64,000 nt of DNA, taken from the NCBI RefSeq assembly GCF_025370255.1, contig NZ_JAMTCD010000003.1, positions 172,093 through 236,092 on the forward strand, written 5' to 3'. The position numbers and the translations under genes were made by a program. Source of the DNA: Shewanella holmiensis. GTDB taxonomy: Bacteria > Pseudomonadota > Gammaproteobacteria > Enterobacterales > Shewanellaceae. Shown here in pieces: positions 1 through 8,590 of the stretch. Position 1 is the first letter of the stretch, and each line of letters starts with the position of its first letter. The notes beneath the pieces were generated by a model. The model was given only the letters and a program-made list of their open reading frames with translations. It did not search any database and had not been told where the DNA came from.

Positions 1-39
1 ACGGTGTTGCTTTCCGCCACTTTGAAAAACAGCATACAT
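1..39 (-). CDS. rplU: 50S ribosomal protein L21, 5' end only
   Basis: The reverse strand reads ATG then codons for MYAVFQSGGKQHR, the invariant N-terminus of L21, a large-subunit protein that binds 23S rRNA. Only 13 codons lie in the window; the rest runs off the left edge. A GGAG sits about 10 nt before the ATG. Divergence from ispB is the usual arrangement in gammaproteobacteria. Identification rests on recognising these first residues, and the gene order supports it. Confidence 0.9.
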   Translation of the reverse strand, partial: MYAVFQSGGKQHR

Positions 40-123
40 AGCTATTTTACTCCAAATGACTAGCACACTAACTCGATCTTACGAGACTAGGTGCTAAAAA
101 ACTTTTAATGACAATGGGCGCGG

Positions 124-152
124 ATTCTACGCGAAGATTTTTAAACTGGCAA
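124..152 (-). promoter_or_regulatory. sigma-70 promoter for rplU with GC-rich discriminator
   Basis: On the reverse strand TTGCCA (147-152) is followed after exactly 17 nt by TAGAAT (124-129) and then the GC-rich stretch CCGCGCCC. A GC-rich discriminator right after the -10 is the hallmark of promoters under stringent control, as expected for ribosomal protein genes. It lies about 85 nt upstream of the rplU start. The regulation is inferred; the boxes are seen. Confidence 0.65.
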
Positions 153-460
153 GGATTAATTCATCATCAAATGAAAAAGCCCTAACTACTGCACAATATT
201 CATCTATATAAGCTGAACATTACCTAAACATTAAGTAACATCGCCACATATAGAGGCTGCAGTACTATCAGAGTCGTAAATAAATCTTCTTGGATTATCT
301 TTGCTGTATTTTGAAGTGATTTTACCTAAATCCATATAGAAAAGCACTGACTCTTTTACCTTGAAGCACTTTAATTCATTAACTTGCTGCCAAGGGTTAG
401 GTTAAAAAGAGCATTATATTGATAAAGTGCGTTAAATATTCATTTTTAGTCATAACAACT

Positions 461-490
461 TTGAAAAACAGCTGCTTTCTCCTGTAAGAT
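461..490 (+). promoter_or_regulatory. candidate promoter of ispB
   Basis: TTGAAA at 461-466 and TAAGAT at 485-490 are separated by 18 nt, placing the transcript start about 60 nt before the ispB ATG at 558. The rest of the rplU-ispB gap (about 155-460) is AT-rich and shows no gene or strong hairpin that I can see. Confidence 0.4.
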
Positions 491-557
491 ATGTACCCAA
501 ATGCGACCCTATTTAGAACGACGGACAACGTCTTCCACCAATAAACCAGAGAGTATT

Positions 558-1529
558 ATGGATTTAACCGCCATTCGACAGTTGACAGACACGGACATGC
601 AAGCCGTAGATCAACTTATTTATAAGCAACTCGAATCTGATGTTGCCCTAATTAACCAATTAGGGTTTTACATTATCAATGGTGGCGGAAAACGTCTAAG
701 ACCTTTGTTATCTATCCTCGCTGCACGTGCCATTGACTATAAAGGTCAACACCACGTCAAATTAGCTGCCATTATTGAATTTATTCACACCGCATCGTTA
801 CTTCATGATGATGTTGTTGATGAATCAACACTTCGCCGAGGCCGCGAAACAGCTAATGCATTATTTGGTAATAGTGCTAGCGTACTGGTAGGTGATTTTC
901 TCTACACTCGCTCTTTTCAAATGATGACAGAACTTGAGAGCATGCAAGTGCTGAAAGTGTTAGCCGATACCACAAACGTGCTTGCAGAAGGTGAAGTTTT
1001 ACAATTAATGAATTGTAACGACCCAGACACCACAGAAGAAATCTATATGCGGGTCATTTATTGCAAAACGGCAAAACTTTTTGAAGCGGCAACTCTTTTA
1101 GCCGCTGTACTCGCCAATGTGACTCCCGAATGGCAACAAGCACTTGGTGATTATGGTAAATTTTTGGGAACGGCATTCCAGTTAACGGATGATTTACTGG
1201 ATTACACCGCAGATACTGACGAGTTAGGAAAGAACATAGGTGACGATTTAGCTGAAGGAAAACCAACCTTACCGTTAATTTATGCCATGGAGCATGGTAA
1301 TGAGCAGGCTAAAAAACTGATTAAAACTGCAATTGAAAACGCAGACGGGACTCAGGCGATTGATGAAATCGTTGCCGCATTGCATGCTTGCGGCGCACTT
1401 GATTACACCCAACAAAAAGCTGAACAAGAAGCGCAAAAAGCCATTGACTCACTTTCTGTACTGCCGGACACTGACTACAAACAAGCATTGATTTCATTAG
1501 CGCATTTATCGGTTAATCGTAAAAACTAA
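558..1529 (+). CDS. ispB: octaprenyl diphosphate synthase
   Basis: Makes the C40 side chain of ubiquinone and menaquinone by adding isopentenyl units to farnesyl diphosphate. It has both aspartate-rich motifs of trans-prenyltransferases: the first in LLHDDVVDE with the following RRG, the second in QLTDDLLDY. A GGGKRLRP motif near the N-terminus is also typical. The ATG at 558 (MDLTAIRQL) gives 323 residues, the family's usual length. An in-frame ATG at 501 would add 19 residues unlike the family and lies right after the -10 box, so I rejected it. The gene is monocistronic with its own terminator. Confidence 0.95.
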   Translation: MDLTAIRQLTDTDMQAVDQLIYKQLESDVALINQLGFYIINGGGKRLRPLLSILAARAIDYKGQHHVKLAAIIEFIHTASLLHDDVVDESTLRRGRETANALFGNSASVLVGDFLYTRSFQMMTELESMQVLKVLADTTNVLAEGEVLQLMNCNDPDTTEEIYMRVIYCKTAKLFEAATLLAAVLANVTPEWQQALGDYGKFLGTAFQLTDDLLDYTADTDELGKNIGDDLAEGKPTLPLIYAMEHGNEQAKKLIKTAIENADGTQAIDEIVAALHACGALDYTQQKAEQEAQKAIDSLSVLPDTDYKQALISLAHLSVNRKN

Positions 1530-1549
1530 CCAATAATTGCATAATAACT

Positions 1550-1579
1550 AAAAGCAGTCGCTAAGGTGGCTGCTTTTTT
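1550..1579 (+). terminator. rho-independent terminator after ispB
   Basis: AAAAGCAG (1550-1557) pairs with CTGCTTTT (1570-1577), extended inward by wobble pairs, and is followed by a T run. It lies 20 nt after the ispB stop, between convergent ispB and ung. Confidence 0.8.
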
Positions 1580-1602
1580 GTATCTTCCTAGTACTTGCCA
1601 AG

Positions 1603-2262
1603 CTATACCTGCCAATCAATTGGCGTGGTTCCATTTTTAATGAGCAATTCATTAATTTTAGAAAAGTGATGGCAGCCAAAAAAGCCTCGATATGCAGACA
1701 AAGGTGATGGATGAGGTCCTGACAAGACAGTATGCTGCTCAGCATTTATTAAACGCCCTTTCTTGATTGCATGACTCCCCCATAATACAAATACAATTGG
1801 TTTTTCTGAACGGTTTAACAAGTACAAAACATTATCTGTAAAGGTTTCCCATCCAGCTTTGGCGTGTGAATGCGCTAACGACTGCTCAACGGTTAGCACC
1901 GTATTTAACATTAATACTCCCTGCTCAGCCCATTTGGTTAAGTTGCCATGTGATGGCGTAACAAAATCATCTATATCTTGATTCAATTCTTTGTATATGT
2001 TGGCCAGCGACGGGGGGATTTTAACGCCTGTTTTAACAGAAAATGCCAACCCATGGGCTTGTCCCTCTCCGTGATAAGGATCTTGCCCGATGATCACCAC
2101 GTTTACCTTGTCTATAGGGGTTAACTCAAAAGCACGAAAAATATCGCCTTTAGGAGGATAAATTATTTTACCTAAAGCATATTCCTGAGTTAAAAAATCA
2201 TTTAACTCAACAAAATATGGCTGTTGCTGTTGATTTTGAATAAATGTCTGCCAATTTCCCAA
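1603..2262 (-). CDS. ung: uracil-DNA glycosylase
   Basis: Family 1 enzyme that removes uracil from DNA at the start of base excision repair. It carries the water-activating motif [13 protein letters not shown] and the C-terminal [13 protein letters not shown] loop with the catalytic histidine. The 219 residues match the family. The start is a TTG (2260-2262) preceded by a strong AGGGGG ribosome binding site about 8 nt upstream; no ATG fits better. It is a single gene, convergent with ispB. Confidence 0.95.
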   Translation of the reverse strand: MGNWQTFIQNQQQQPYFVELNDFLTQEYALGKIIYPPKGDIFRAFELTPIDKVNVVIIGQDPYHGEGQAHGLAFSVKTGVKIPPSLANIYKELNQDIDDFVTPSHGNLTKWAEQGVLMLNTVLTVEQSLAHSHAKAGWETFTDNVLYLLNRSEKPIVFVLWGSHAIKKGRLINAEQHTVLSGPHPSPLSAYRGFFGCHHFSKINELLIKNGTTPIDWQV

Positions 2263-2361
2263 TCAAATTCCCCCTCGATAACTCATTGATAAATTGCTAA
2301 TTATTTTCAGCTATTCTAATATAAAATCATTATAAAGATATTAACGGTAATTATAAAACTT

Positions 2362-2901
2362 ATGCCCTTTTATCGTCTTAAACAAAATGGTTTTACCCTA
2401 ATAGAATTAGTCGTAGTAATTATTATACTGGCAATTCTTGCCGTCATTGCTTTACCTAAATTTATCAACTTACAGCAGGATGCACATGTCTCCAATGTAA
2501 AAGGTACAGGTGGTGCATTCTCTTCAGGTATTGGCCTTGCGCATGTTAAGTGGGCTGCCATGGGAAATTCGGGCCCCGCTAACAATTTACAGATTTATGA
2601 AAACGCAGGTGTTAACGGTCAACTTGACATGAACTTATGGGGATATCCAGCACAAAATTATCCGCCATTCGAAAGCTCGCCTCGTCTTGATAATAGTGCC
2701 GACTGCATCTCGGTATGGACAACCATACTTCAAGATGCACCAAGTATCTCGACCAGCCCCAGCCCAGATACATCTGATTACAGAGCGACTTATATAAATC
2801 CTGATCAGTGTCGATATTTTTATAATCAACTCAACACACTTTCTATTTATTACGACTCTCGTAATGGGCAGGTCATCACAGATTCGGATCCTGATAGCTA
2901 A
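2362..2901 (+). CDS. type IV pilin-like protein (prepilin), orphan
   Basis: The protein is 179 residues. A short basic leader ends in NGFTLIELVVV, the prepilin peptidase site (cut after G, methylated F, conserved E5), followed by a hydrophobic helix ending IALPKF. The C-terminal half is variable and has two cysteines (in SADC and PDQC) that could form the D-loop disulfide seen in MSHA-type pilins. Minor pilins and pseudopilins of type II secretion or type IV pili have this layout. No assembly genes are nearby, so which machine uses it cannot be read from here. A second, related orphan lies at 46776-47297. Confidence 0.8.
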   Translation: MPFYRLKQNGFTLIELVVVIIILAILAVIALPKFINLQQDAHVSNVKGTGGAFSSGIGLAHVKWAAMGNSGPANNLQIYENAGVNGQLDMNLWGYPAQNYPPFESSPRLDNSADCISVWTTILQDAPSISTSPSPDTSDYRATYINPDQCRYFYNQLNTLSIYYDSRNGQVITDSDPDS

Positions 2902-2970
2902 GTTTTAACTGAATTTTAACCCAAAACTCGGTACACTTAGCTTTTTTACTGATCATCTAAAGTGAGCATT

Positions 2971-3312
2971 ATGTCTGAACAATCTGCACCTCAAGAAGCC
3001 CAAAGCGCAACGACAATTTATCAACTAGCCGATCAATTTATTGCATTAGCGAACCAGCTTGGTCAATCAGAAAATGATATTGGCAAAGTCGGCACAGCAT
3101 TACGTTATGCTGCTGCACGCTATAATGCCTTTGAAGCGGCGATAAAATCATCTGATTTAGCGGCAGAAAAAGAAAATGCCTTGGCCTGGTTTTCGAATGA
3201 ATTTAAAGAAATGCTCAATGAAAATTTAGACGACCACATTAAACATCCCCCAGTCAGTAACCCTGAGCAAGAACCAGTAAAAGATGACAGTGTTCAAGTA
3301 TTCAAGAACTAG
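2971..3312 (+). CDS. DUF3144 family protein
   Basis: Small soluble protein of 113 residues, rich in Ala, Glu and Asn, with a central helical segment (residues about 20-80) containing FIALANQLGQ and AWFSNEFKEML that I recognise as DUF3144. Function is unknown. The ATG at 2971 has a GTGAG ribosome binding site 5 nt before it; the GTG at 2962 is part of that site and is unlikely to be the start. The acidic tail (QEPVKDDSVQ) looks disordered. It stands alone and ends at a bidirectional terminator. Confidence 0.7.
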   Translation: MSEQSAPQEAQSATTIYQLADQFIALANQLGQSENDIGKVGTALRYAAARYNAFEAAIKSSDLAAEKENALAWFSNEFKEMLNENLDDHIKHPPVSNPEQEPVKDDSVQVFKN

Positions 3313-3328
3313 AATCATTTTATCTTTG

Positions 3329-3366
3329 AAACAAAAATGCCATCGTAATGATGGCTTTTTTGTTTC
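3329..3366. terminator. bidirectional terminator between DUF3144 gene and LysE gene
   Basis: GCCATC and GATGGC form the core stem around GTAAT, flanked by A-rich and T-rich arms (AAACAAAAA / TTTTTTGTTT) that let it work in both directions between the convergent genes. Confidence 0.75.
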
Positions 3367-3392
3367 TTAAATCGACTCAAACAAAACTAACG

Positions 3393-4010
3393 CTAAAAAA
3401 TAGTTATTATCACTCTGCAGGCCAATGCAATTAACACGACACCTGATAACCTGTCGATCCACAAGGCCTTTTCACGCAGTTTGGGTAATATAGCTGAATG
3501 GGATAACACAATAGCAATTAACGTATACCACAGCCCGTCTATAACTAAAGGGGTTAGTACAATTAACGTTTGCCCGGTTATATTTTCAGCAGCCAAAACA
3601 AACTGACTAAATAAAGCTAAAAAGAATAATAATATTTTTGGGTTGAATATTGAAATAGCTAGGCCATCTCGAGCTGCTGTCCATAAACTGGTTTTAGTGC
3701 CAGCTTGCAGTTTTTGCTGCATTCCACCTTTTGACCGCAAAGCTTGAATTCCTATCCAAGCAAGATATAAAGCGCCTACAAGCGCGATGCCATTAAATAA
3801 TAATGGTGAGGCTTTCAGTACTACAGCTAAACCAAGTAATGTGACTAAGGCATAAACACCAATTCCAATAGAATGTGCCCAGGCACAAACAATACCGTGC
3901 AAGCGGCTACCACCAAGCGTGTGCCTCACAACCATAGCTAAACTCGGCCCTGGTGACATAGCTCCCAAACAACATATAGCCAGCAAACCTAGCCACGTAG
4001 TAAAACTCAT
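3393..4010 (-). CDS. LysE/RhtB family amino acid exporter
   Basis: Inner-membrane protein of 205 residues with five to six hydrophobic segments. The N-terminal signature GAMSPGPSLAMVVRHTLGG is the LysE/RhtB pattern (PGP followed by a basic residue). Family members export homoserine, threonine, lysine or related metabolites. The substrate cannot be told from the sequence, so no symbol is given. The 319-bp gap to the next gene (4011-4329) shows no gene or notable repeat. Confidence 0.85.
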   Translation of the reverse strand: MSFTTWLGLLAICCLGAMSPGPSLAMVVRHTLGGSRLHGIVCAWAHSIGIGVYALVTLLGLAVVLKASPLLFNGIALVGALYLAWIGIQALRSKGGMQQKLQAGTKTSLWTAARDGLAISIFNPKILLFFLALFSQFVLAAENITGQTLIVLTPLVIDGLWYTLIAIVLSHSAILPKLREKALWIDRLSGVVLIALACRVIITIF

Positions 4011-4329
4011 ACTTCCCCTTAGTTATTTTTCAATTTGTGAAAGTACAACAAACTCAATGCTGATTAATCAAAACATATTAAACAGCTATTTGTACCTTAT
4101 ATCAGTGAATTATTTACTTAAGAAAACTTACAACAGGTTCACTATTAACGCTTAACTTCGCATGATTATACCCGAGTTTAGCGTCTGATTTTCATCATAT
4201 AAATACTCGCTTTTCATTTCGTTCATTCATCGATTAGTCACAATTGAGGTTAAAATAATAAATGACATTAACACCAAATTAAGTAAATCTTGATATGCTA
4301 ACCCCTCTATTTACTCAATAAGTATTATT

Positions 4330-4863
4330 ATGTCCATTATCGCGTCTTTATTGCTCATTTTATTAATGCTGGCTATAGCGGGTTTATTGTTTGCAAAATA
4401 CAAAGGTAAAGCGATCCCAATGGCTGTGATTGTAGTACTTGGAGGGTTAGCCATCTGCCTTGCGAGTATCATTGCCTTTGTCCATAGAGGCGAAAATTAT
4501 AATGCGTATCAAAAACTGCATTGGCAACCATTAACGCCGGAAAAAATTGCTCCCTATGTAGAACAAGGGTATACAGTTTTTGTGGATATTACGGCTGATT
4601 GGTGTGTCCCTTGTCAAGCCAATAAAGCTAACGTTCTGCATCGAGAGCAAGTGGTGAATACCCTATTGGCAGACAATATTGTGCTTATGCAAGGTAACTG
4701 GTCAGAAGCTGATAGTGTGATCGAACAGTACATGGGTATTCAGGGCGCTGCGGGCACTCCGTATAATAAAGTCTATGGCCCAGCCTACCCCCAAGGTATC
4801 GAACTCCCTAGAGAGCTTGCTATCACTCATGTTTATCAAGCGCTAGCTATGATGAACAAATAA
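4330..4863 (+). CDS. membrane-anchored thioredoxin-like protein
   Basis: The protein is 177 residues. Two hydrophobic segments (about 3-22 and 30-52) precede a thioredoxin fold that probably faces the periplasm. The active site is ADWCVPCQANK (CxxC), and GTPYN supplies the cis-proline of the fold. The domain resembles the C-terminal gamma domain of DsbD, which passes electrons to periplasmic thiol proteins, but there is no DsbD-type electron-conducting membrane domain here. A thiol-disulfide role is likely; the partner is unknown. It is transcribed alone. Confidence 0.75.
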   Translation: MSIIASLLLILLMLAIAGLLFAKYKGKAIPMAVIVVLGGLAICLASIIAFVHRGENYNAYQKLHWQPLTPEKIAPYVEQGYTVFVDITADWCVPCQANKANVLHREQVVNTLLADNIVLMQGNWSEADSVIEQYMGIQGAAGTPYNKVYGPAYPQGIELPRELAITHVYQALAMMNK

Positions 4864-5395
4864 TATCAATCTTTTCACCAGAGTTCATATTGAGTGCAAT
4901 GTCGAATTTGATACTTTCTTTGCGCAACACTGCAGGCCAAAAGATTAAAGGTTTGTTCATTATTCATTGAATGAGTGAACCTTTAAAGCTCTGCCTACCA
5001 TCCAAAAGGTGATTAAACGTCTCTTTTGCCACACCTAAAGTTACCTTGTAAAGTGACCTTGTTATCTGCCGTTAGAATTAACGCAACGGTAAAATTAGCT
5101 TTGATATTACTCCTCTACGCTTTGATCATGATATTTAACCTCAACTCGGGGAAATAAACGCCAACAAAACAGCAGATTGCCTTGCTAGCTGCGTTTCATT
5201 AACGTGCAATAGGCCAGCTATTGAGGTGTTAATGTGTCTTGATTCCAAAAATGAAAAGTTTGCTACAAAATTAGCTAAATCTATTGAATTCAGCTTATTT
5301 AGCCCATCTATTAAGCGAGTTGAGGTTTTTTACAGAACAATGAAATCTACTTTGATTGACCAAATTATTGATTAACACTTGTCATCAGCAGCAAT
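4864..5395. other. 580-bp intergenic stretch with one long stem-loop
   Basis: Between the thioredoxin gene and the convergent receptor gene I find no convincing open frame. The only structured element is an inverted repeat, 4946-4961 with 4970-4985, which would make a 16-bp RNA stem including three G-U pairs and an 8-nt loop. It has no T run after it. The rest looks like plain AT-rich spacer. Confidence 0.5.
4946..4985 (+). repeat. inverted repeat, 16-bp stem with G-U pairs
   Basis: TAAAGGTTTGTTCATT pairs with AATGAGTGAACCTTTA across the loop ATTCATTG. It lies 82 nt after the thioredoxin gene. The absence of a T run argues against a simple terminator; an RNA processing or stability hairpin is possible. 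Confidence 0.6.
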
Positions 5396-5422
5396 AAAAA
5401 AGACTGCCTCAGCAGTCTTTTT
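5396..5422 (-). terminator. terminator after TonB-dependent receptor gene
   Basis: GACTGC / GCAGTC stem with loop CTCA, extended by A and T arms. Read on the minus strand it ends in a T run. It begins 20 nt past the receptor stop codon. Confidence 0.8.
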
Positions 5423-5442
5423 ATTCAAACATTGAACGATTT

Positions 5443-7989
5443 CTAGAAACGGTAGTTTACTTTACCGTAGTAGTAGCCACCATTGTAATCAAATGGACCA
5501 CTTTCATAGTAAACAGCACCTAACTCACCTAATGTACCATCTTTTAGCTTCTGAGCTTCTTGGTCGAATATATTATTCGCACCAACCGAGAAGGTTAAAC
5601 TATCCATAACTGTGTAGCTCACTTCAAGGTCAAAGGTCACTGCTGAGTCAGCCATTTCAGACCCCCAATCAGAAGTGTCATCAGCGTGGGTGGCATAATA
5701 TTCACCGAAATAATTAGCACGTAAGTTCATGCTTAAATCATCCCAATTTTGACCCCATGTCAAAGTACCACGATGTGCAGGAATACCATCCTCTAAACGG
5801 CGTACTTTACCTGGGTCTGTCGTTTCTTCATTGAACTTATCAACGCTAGTATCAGTCCAGCCATATGCTAGGCTAAATTTAGTGTCACCTGCGAACAACT
5901 CAGTATCATAAGAACCTACAATATCCACACCTTGAGTTGTAGTATCAAAGTCATTGGTATAGTAAGTGACTGCAGAAATCAGTTCAGGGAACTCAACACC
6001 TGCAGCTCGTAGAGCATCGTAATCTTTAGCTTCTACTTCAATCTGACTTGATTGAGCAAGACGACCTGTTACTTCAATATTATAATAATCAACGGTTAAG
6101 AAGAAATCACCACTTTGATAAACAGCACCTAAAGCATAGTTAATTGACTCTTCAGGCTTTAACACTTCGCCACCATAAAATGCCGCTAGCGGATCGGTAG
6201 GTGGGGCAATAAATGTCTGAATTAAATCACCATTAACAATAGAGGTTTGGGTGTTAACGACGTTTTCTTGCCCAACAGTTGGCGCACGGAAACCGGTACT
6301 GTGTGACGCACGAAACGCTAAATCATCGGTAGCTGAGAACTGCGCGGTGATTTTATAGTTCAGTGTATCGCCAAAGGTTGAGAAGTCTTCATAACGAAGT
6401 GCTGCACCAAGCAACCATCTCTCACCTAAATAAGCTTCAACATCAGTATAAACAGCAATATTGTTACGATCATTTTTTCCAGCAGACTCAGGACCAAAAC
6501 CTTTAAAGCCGTGTGAGCCAATGTTGAAACCTTGATCTGCATATGGACCAGCTATCCAAGAAGCTTCTTCACCTTGGGTGATTTCGAAAGATTCTTCGCG
6601 GTATTCAAAACCTGACGCAAAGTTAAGACCATTCATTACATCAAACAAGCGAGAAAAGTCTAAGTTAACAGTTGTTTCAACTTGCTCGTAGGCACCCGTT
6701 TCAAAATCTGTAGGCGTATCTAGACCCATAGAAGGGTTTAAAGAGTTACGTAAACTGAAGGTTGCTTTGTTCGAGCCAGTACCCGCACTGGCATCATAAT
6801 CCCATTCTGCAATTTCACCTTTAACGCCGGCGAAGAAAGACATATCGTCAATCGTACCCGCAAATTGAGGAGTATACCCGCCAGGGCGAATTTGGTTCAT
6901 AGAGAAACAGTTAGGATCTGCTACCATCGCTTTATAGGCATCGGTATCTAACACATTCGGTACATTAGCTGGAACTACAGCACAAGTAGATTGGTCGCCA
7001 TTAACTGCACCGACAAGCAATGTTTCACCGCCATCAACAGAGTATACGTTGCCACGGTTATGTGGGTTTCGGTAATAGAAACCACCAATTGCTTCGCGCG
7101 ATGACACGTTACCAAATGCATATATGCTGTGTTTATCGTTAATATCGAATCCAGCGTTAATGAAGACAGTGTAATCGTCTTTTAACTCTGGGTTACCCCA
7201 AATTTGCGCCGGATTTTGAATGAACTCATTACCACCAGCAGCAATAGCCGCGGCATCTGGACGTTGTACGCTGCGACTTGTCGAATCTGCGGTTTTATAT
7301 TGAGCACTTAAATTAATAAAGCCGTCATCCGTTAATGGTAAACCGATATTGCCATCAATCGTTGTAGCTGCGCCGTCGCCTTCATAATACTCGCCTTGGC
7401 TTACTGAAATTGAGCCACCTTCAGCACTGTCTTTTAAAACAAAGTTCATTACACCTGCAATAGCATCTGAGCCATATTGCGCAGCAGCCCCATCACGTAA
7501 TACTTCAACTTGCTTTAACGCTGCACTTGGGATTACTGAAATATCGGGGCCCTGTGCACCATCGTTTACACCACCACCTTGGAAAGCAATAACCGATGCA
7601 CGATGACGGCGCTTACCGTTAACCAGTAATAGAGTACTGTCCGAAGGCAAGCCACGTAAGTTAACTGGACGCACTAATGTTGCGGCATCACTAATAGGTT
7701 GTGCACGGGAGTTAAAAGAAGGCACTGATGTCACCAACATGTCAATCATGTCAGTCGAACCATTTTTCTTTAAATCATCACTGCTAATAATATCAATCGG
7801 TACCGGTGACTCGCCCACTGAACGGGGGGCTGAGCGAGAACCAATTACCGCAATTTTTTCTACTTTCTCACTCACGGCCTCTTCTTCAGCGGCAAAGGCT
7901 TGTGAGCTTAACAAAGTACCAGATAGCGCTATCGAAACGGCTAAGCTTAATGAGCTTTTACCGAATTTACTTTTATGATTAATTGTCAT
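5443..7989 (-). CDS. TonB-dependent outer membrane receptor
   Basis: The protein is 848 residues. A signal peptide ends about AFA (residue 33); then comes a plug domain (about 45-190) with IAVIGSRS, VNLRGLPSDSTLLLVNGKRR and QVEVLRDGAAAQYGSDAIAG, then a long barrel ending in a terminal phenylalanine (GKVNYRF), as outer membrane barrels do. TonB-linked receptors import siderophores, cobalamin, sugars or other scarce nutrients. The plug resembles the large receptor subfamily common in Shewanella and Alteromonadales, whose substrates are mostly unassigned. No transport or TonB genes adjoin it. It is read divergently from fadD. Confidence 0.9.
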   Translation of the reverse strand: MTINHKSKFGKSSLSLAVSIALSGTLLSSQAFAAEEEAVSEKVEKIAVIGSRSAPRSVGESPVPIDIISSDDLKKNGSTDMIDMLVTSVPSFNSRAQPISDAATLVRPVNLRGLPSDSTLLLVNGKRRHRASVIAFQGGGVNDGAQGPDISVIPSAALKQVEVLRDGAAAQYGSDAIAGVMNFVLKDSAEGGSISVSQGEYYEGDGAATTIDGNIGLPLTDDGFINLSAQYKTADSTSRSVQRPDAAAIAAGGNEFIQNPAQIWGNPELKDDYTVFINAGFDINDKHSIYAFGNVSSREAIGGFYYRNPHNRGNVYSVDGGETLLVGAVNGDQSTCAVVPANVPNVLDTDAYKAMVADPNCFSMNQIRPGGYTPQFAGTIDDMSFFAGVKGEIAEWDYDASAGTGSNKATFSLRNSLNPSMGLDTPTDFETGAYEQVETTVNLDFSRLFDVMNGLNFASGFEYREESFEITQGEEASWIAGPYADQGFNIGSHGFKGFGPESAGKNDRNNIAVYTDVEAYLGERWLLGAALRYEDFSTFGDTLNYKITAQFSATDDLAFRASHSTGFRAPTVGQENVVNTQTSIVNGDLIQTFIAPPTDPLAAFYGGEVLKPEESINYALGAVYQSGDFFLTVDYYNIEVTGRLAQSSQIEVEAKDYDALRAAGVEFPELISAVTYYTNDFDTTTQGVDIVGSYDTELFAGDTKFSLAYGWTDTSVDKFNEETTDPGKVRRLEDGIPAHRGTLTWGQNWDDLSMNLRANYFGEYYATHADDTSDWGSEMADSAVTFDLEVSYTVMDSLTFSVGANNIFDQEAQKLKDGTLGELGAVYYESGPFDYNGGYYYGKVNYRF

Positions 7990-8590
7990 TATATGTTCTC
8001 AGTCATTATTATTTTGTTTAATGCTTGATGACTATTTCCAAACACATCCTGTGTGAGAAATCGTCTCTCCCAAAGATAAAATCATCATTACAGCTACATT
8101 TTTATAACAATATTTACACAAATGCTAATACTTATTGGTGATTTATAGACAGAATTAATAATTAACAAAGAACAAAACACAACCAAATAGCAATTAATCA
8201 CACAAAAATCAACAACCTAACAGAATAAAAAATAATTCAACTATTTTGAGTTAATTTCAACAGCAAACGTGCGTATTAAAATATTTACACATAAGTGTTA
8301 CCTTATATTTATTTAAATATGCTCAATAAATCAACTATATAGTTGTATTAGTACAGGATGCTTTACTGGTCATTTGGCGATGACTTAGCCTAAATTCAAA
8401 GCGGAACCAAACGTCAATGAAACTCCATCTTAAATAGAGTAAATACTCTTAAATACAATGGCATACTTATCTCAAGACAATCACACAAAACAGCAGTTTT
8501 CCATTGACCTGAAACCTAAAAACACACTAATCTAAACACTCGTTTGATTTCTTAACACCCAAGATAATTACAATATAAAAGGTGATCTTT
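7990..8590. promoter_or_regulatory. 600-bp AT-rich divergent regulatory region
   Basis: This separates the receptor gene (minus) from fadD (plus). It is very AT-rich, has no open frame worth calling, and should hold the promoters of both genes. I could not find a convincing Fur box. The one clear operator-like site is the AAAC-N4-GTTT palindrome near fadD, listed separately. Confidence 0.5.
8533..8547. promoter_or_regulatory. PsrA-like operator upstream of fadD
   Basis: AAAC (8534-8537), four bases, GTTTG (8542-8546). This fits the PsrA pattern (G/C)AAAC-N(2-4)-GTTT(G/C) known from Pseudomonas and reported for fatty acid degradation genes in Shewanella. It lies 45 nt before the fadD ATG, a place where a repressor would block transcription. 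The motif is seen; the regulator is inferred from its location. Confidence 0.5.
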
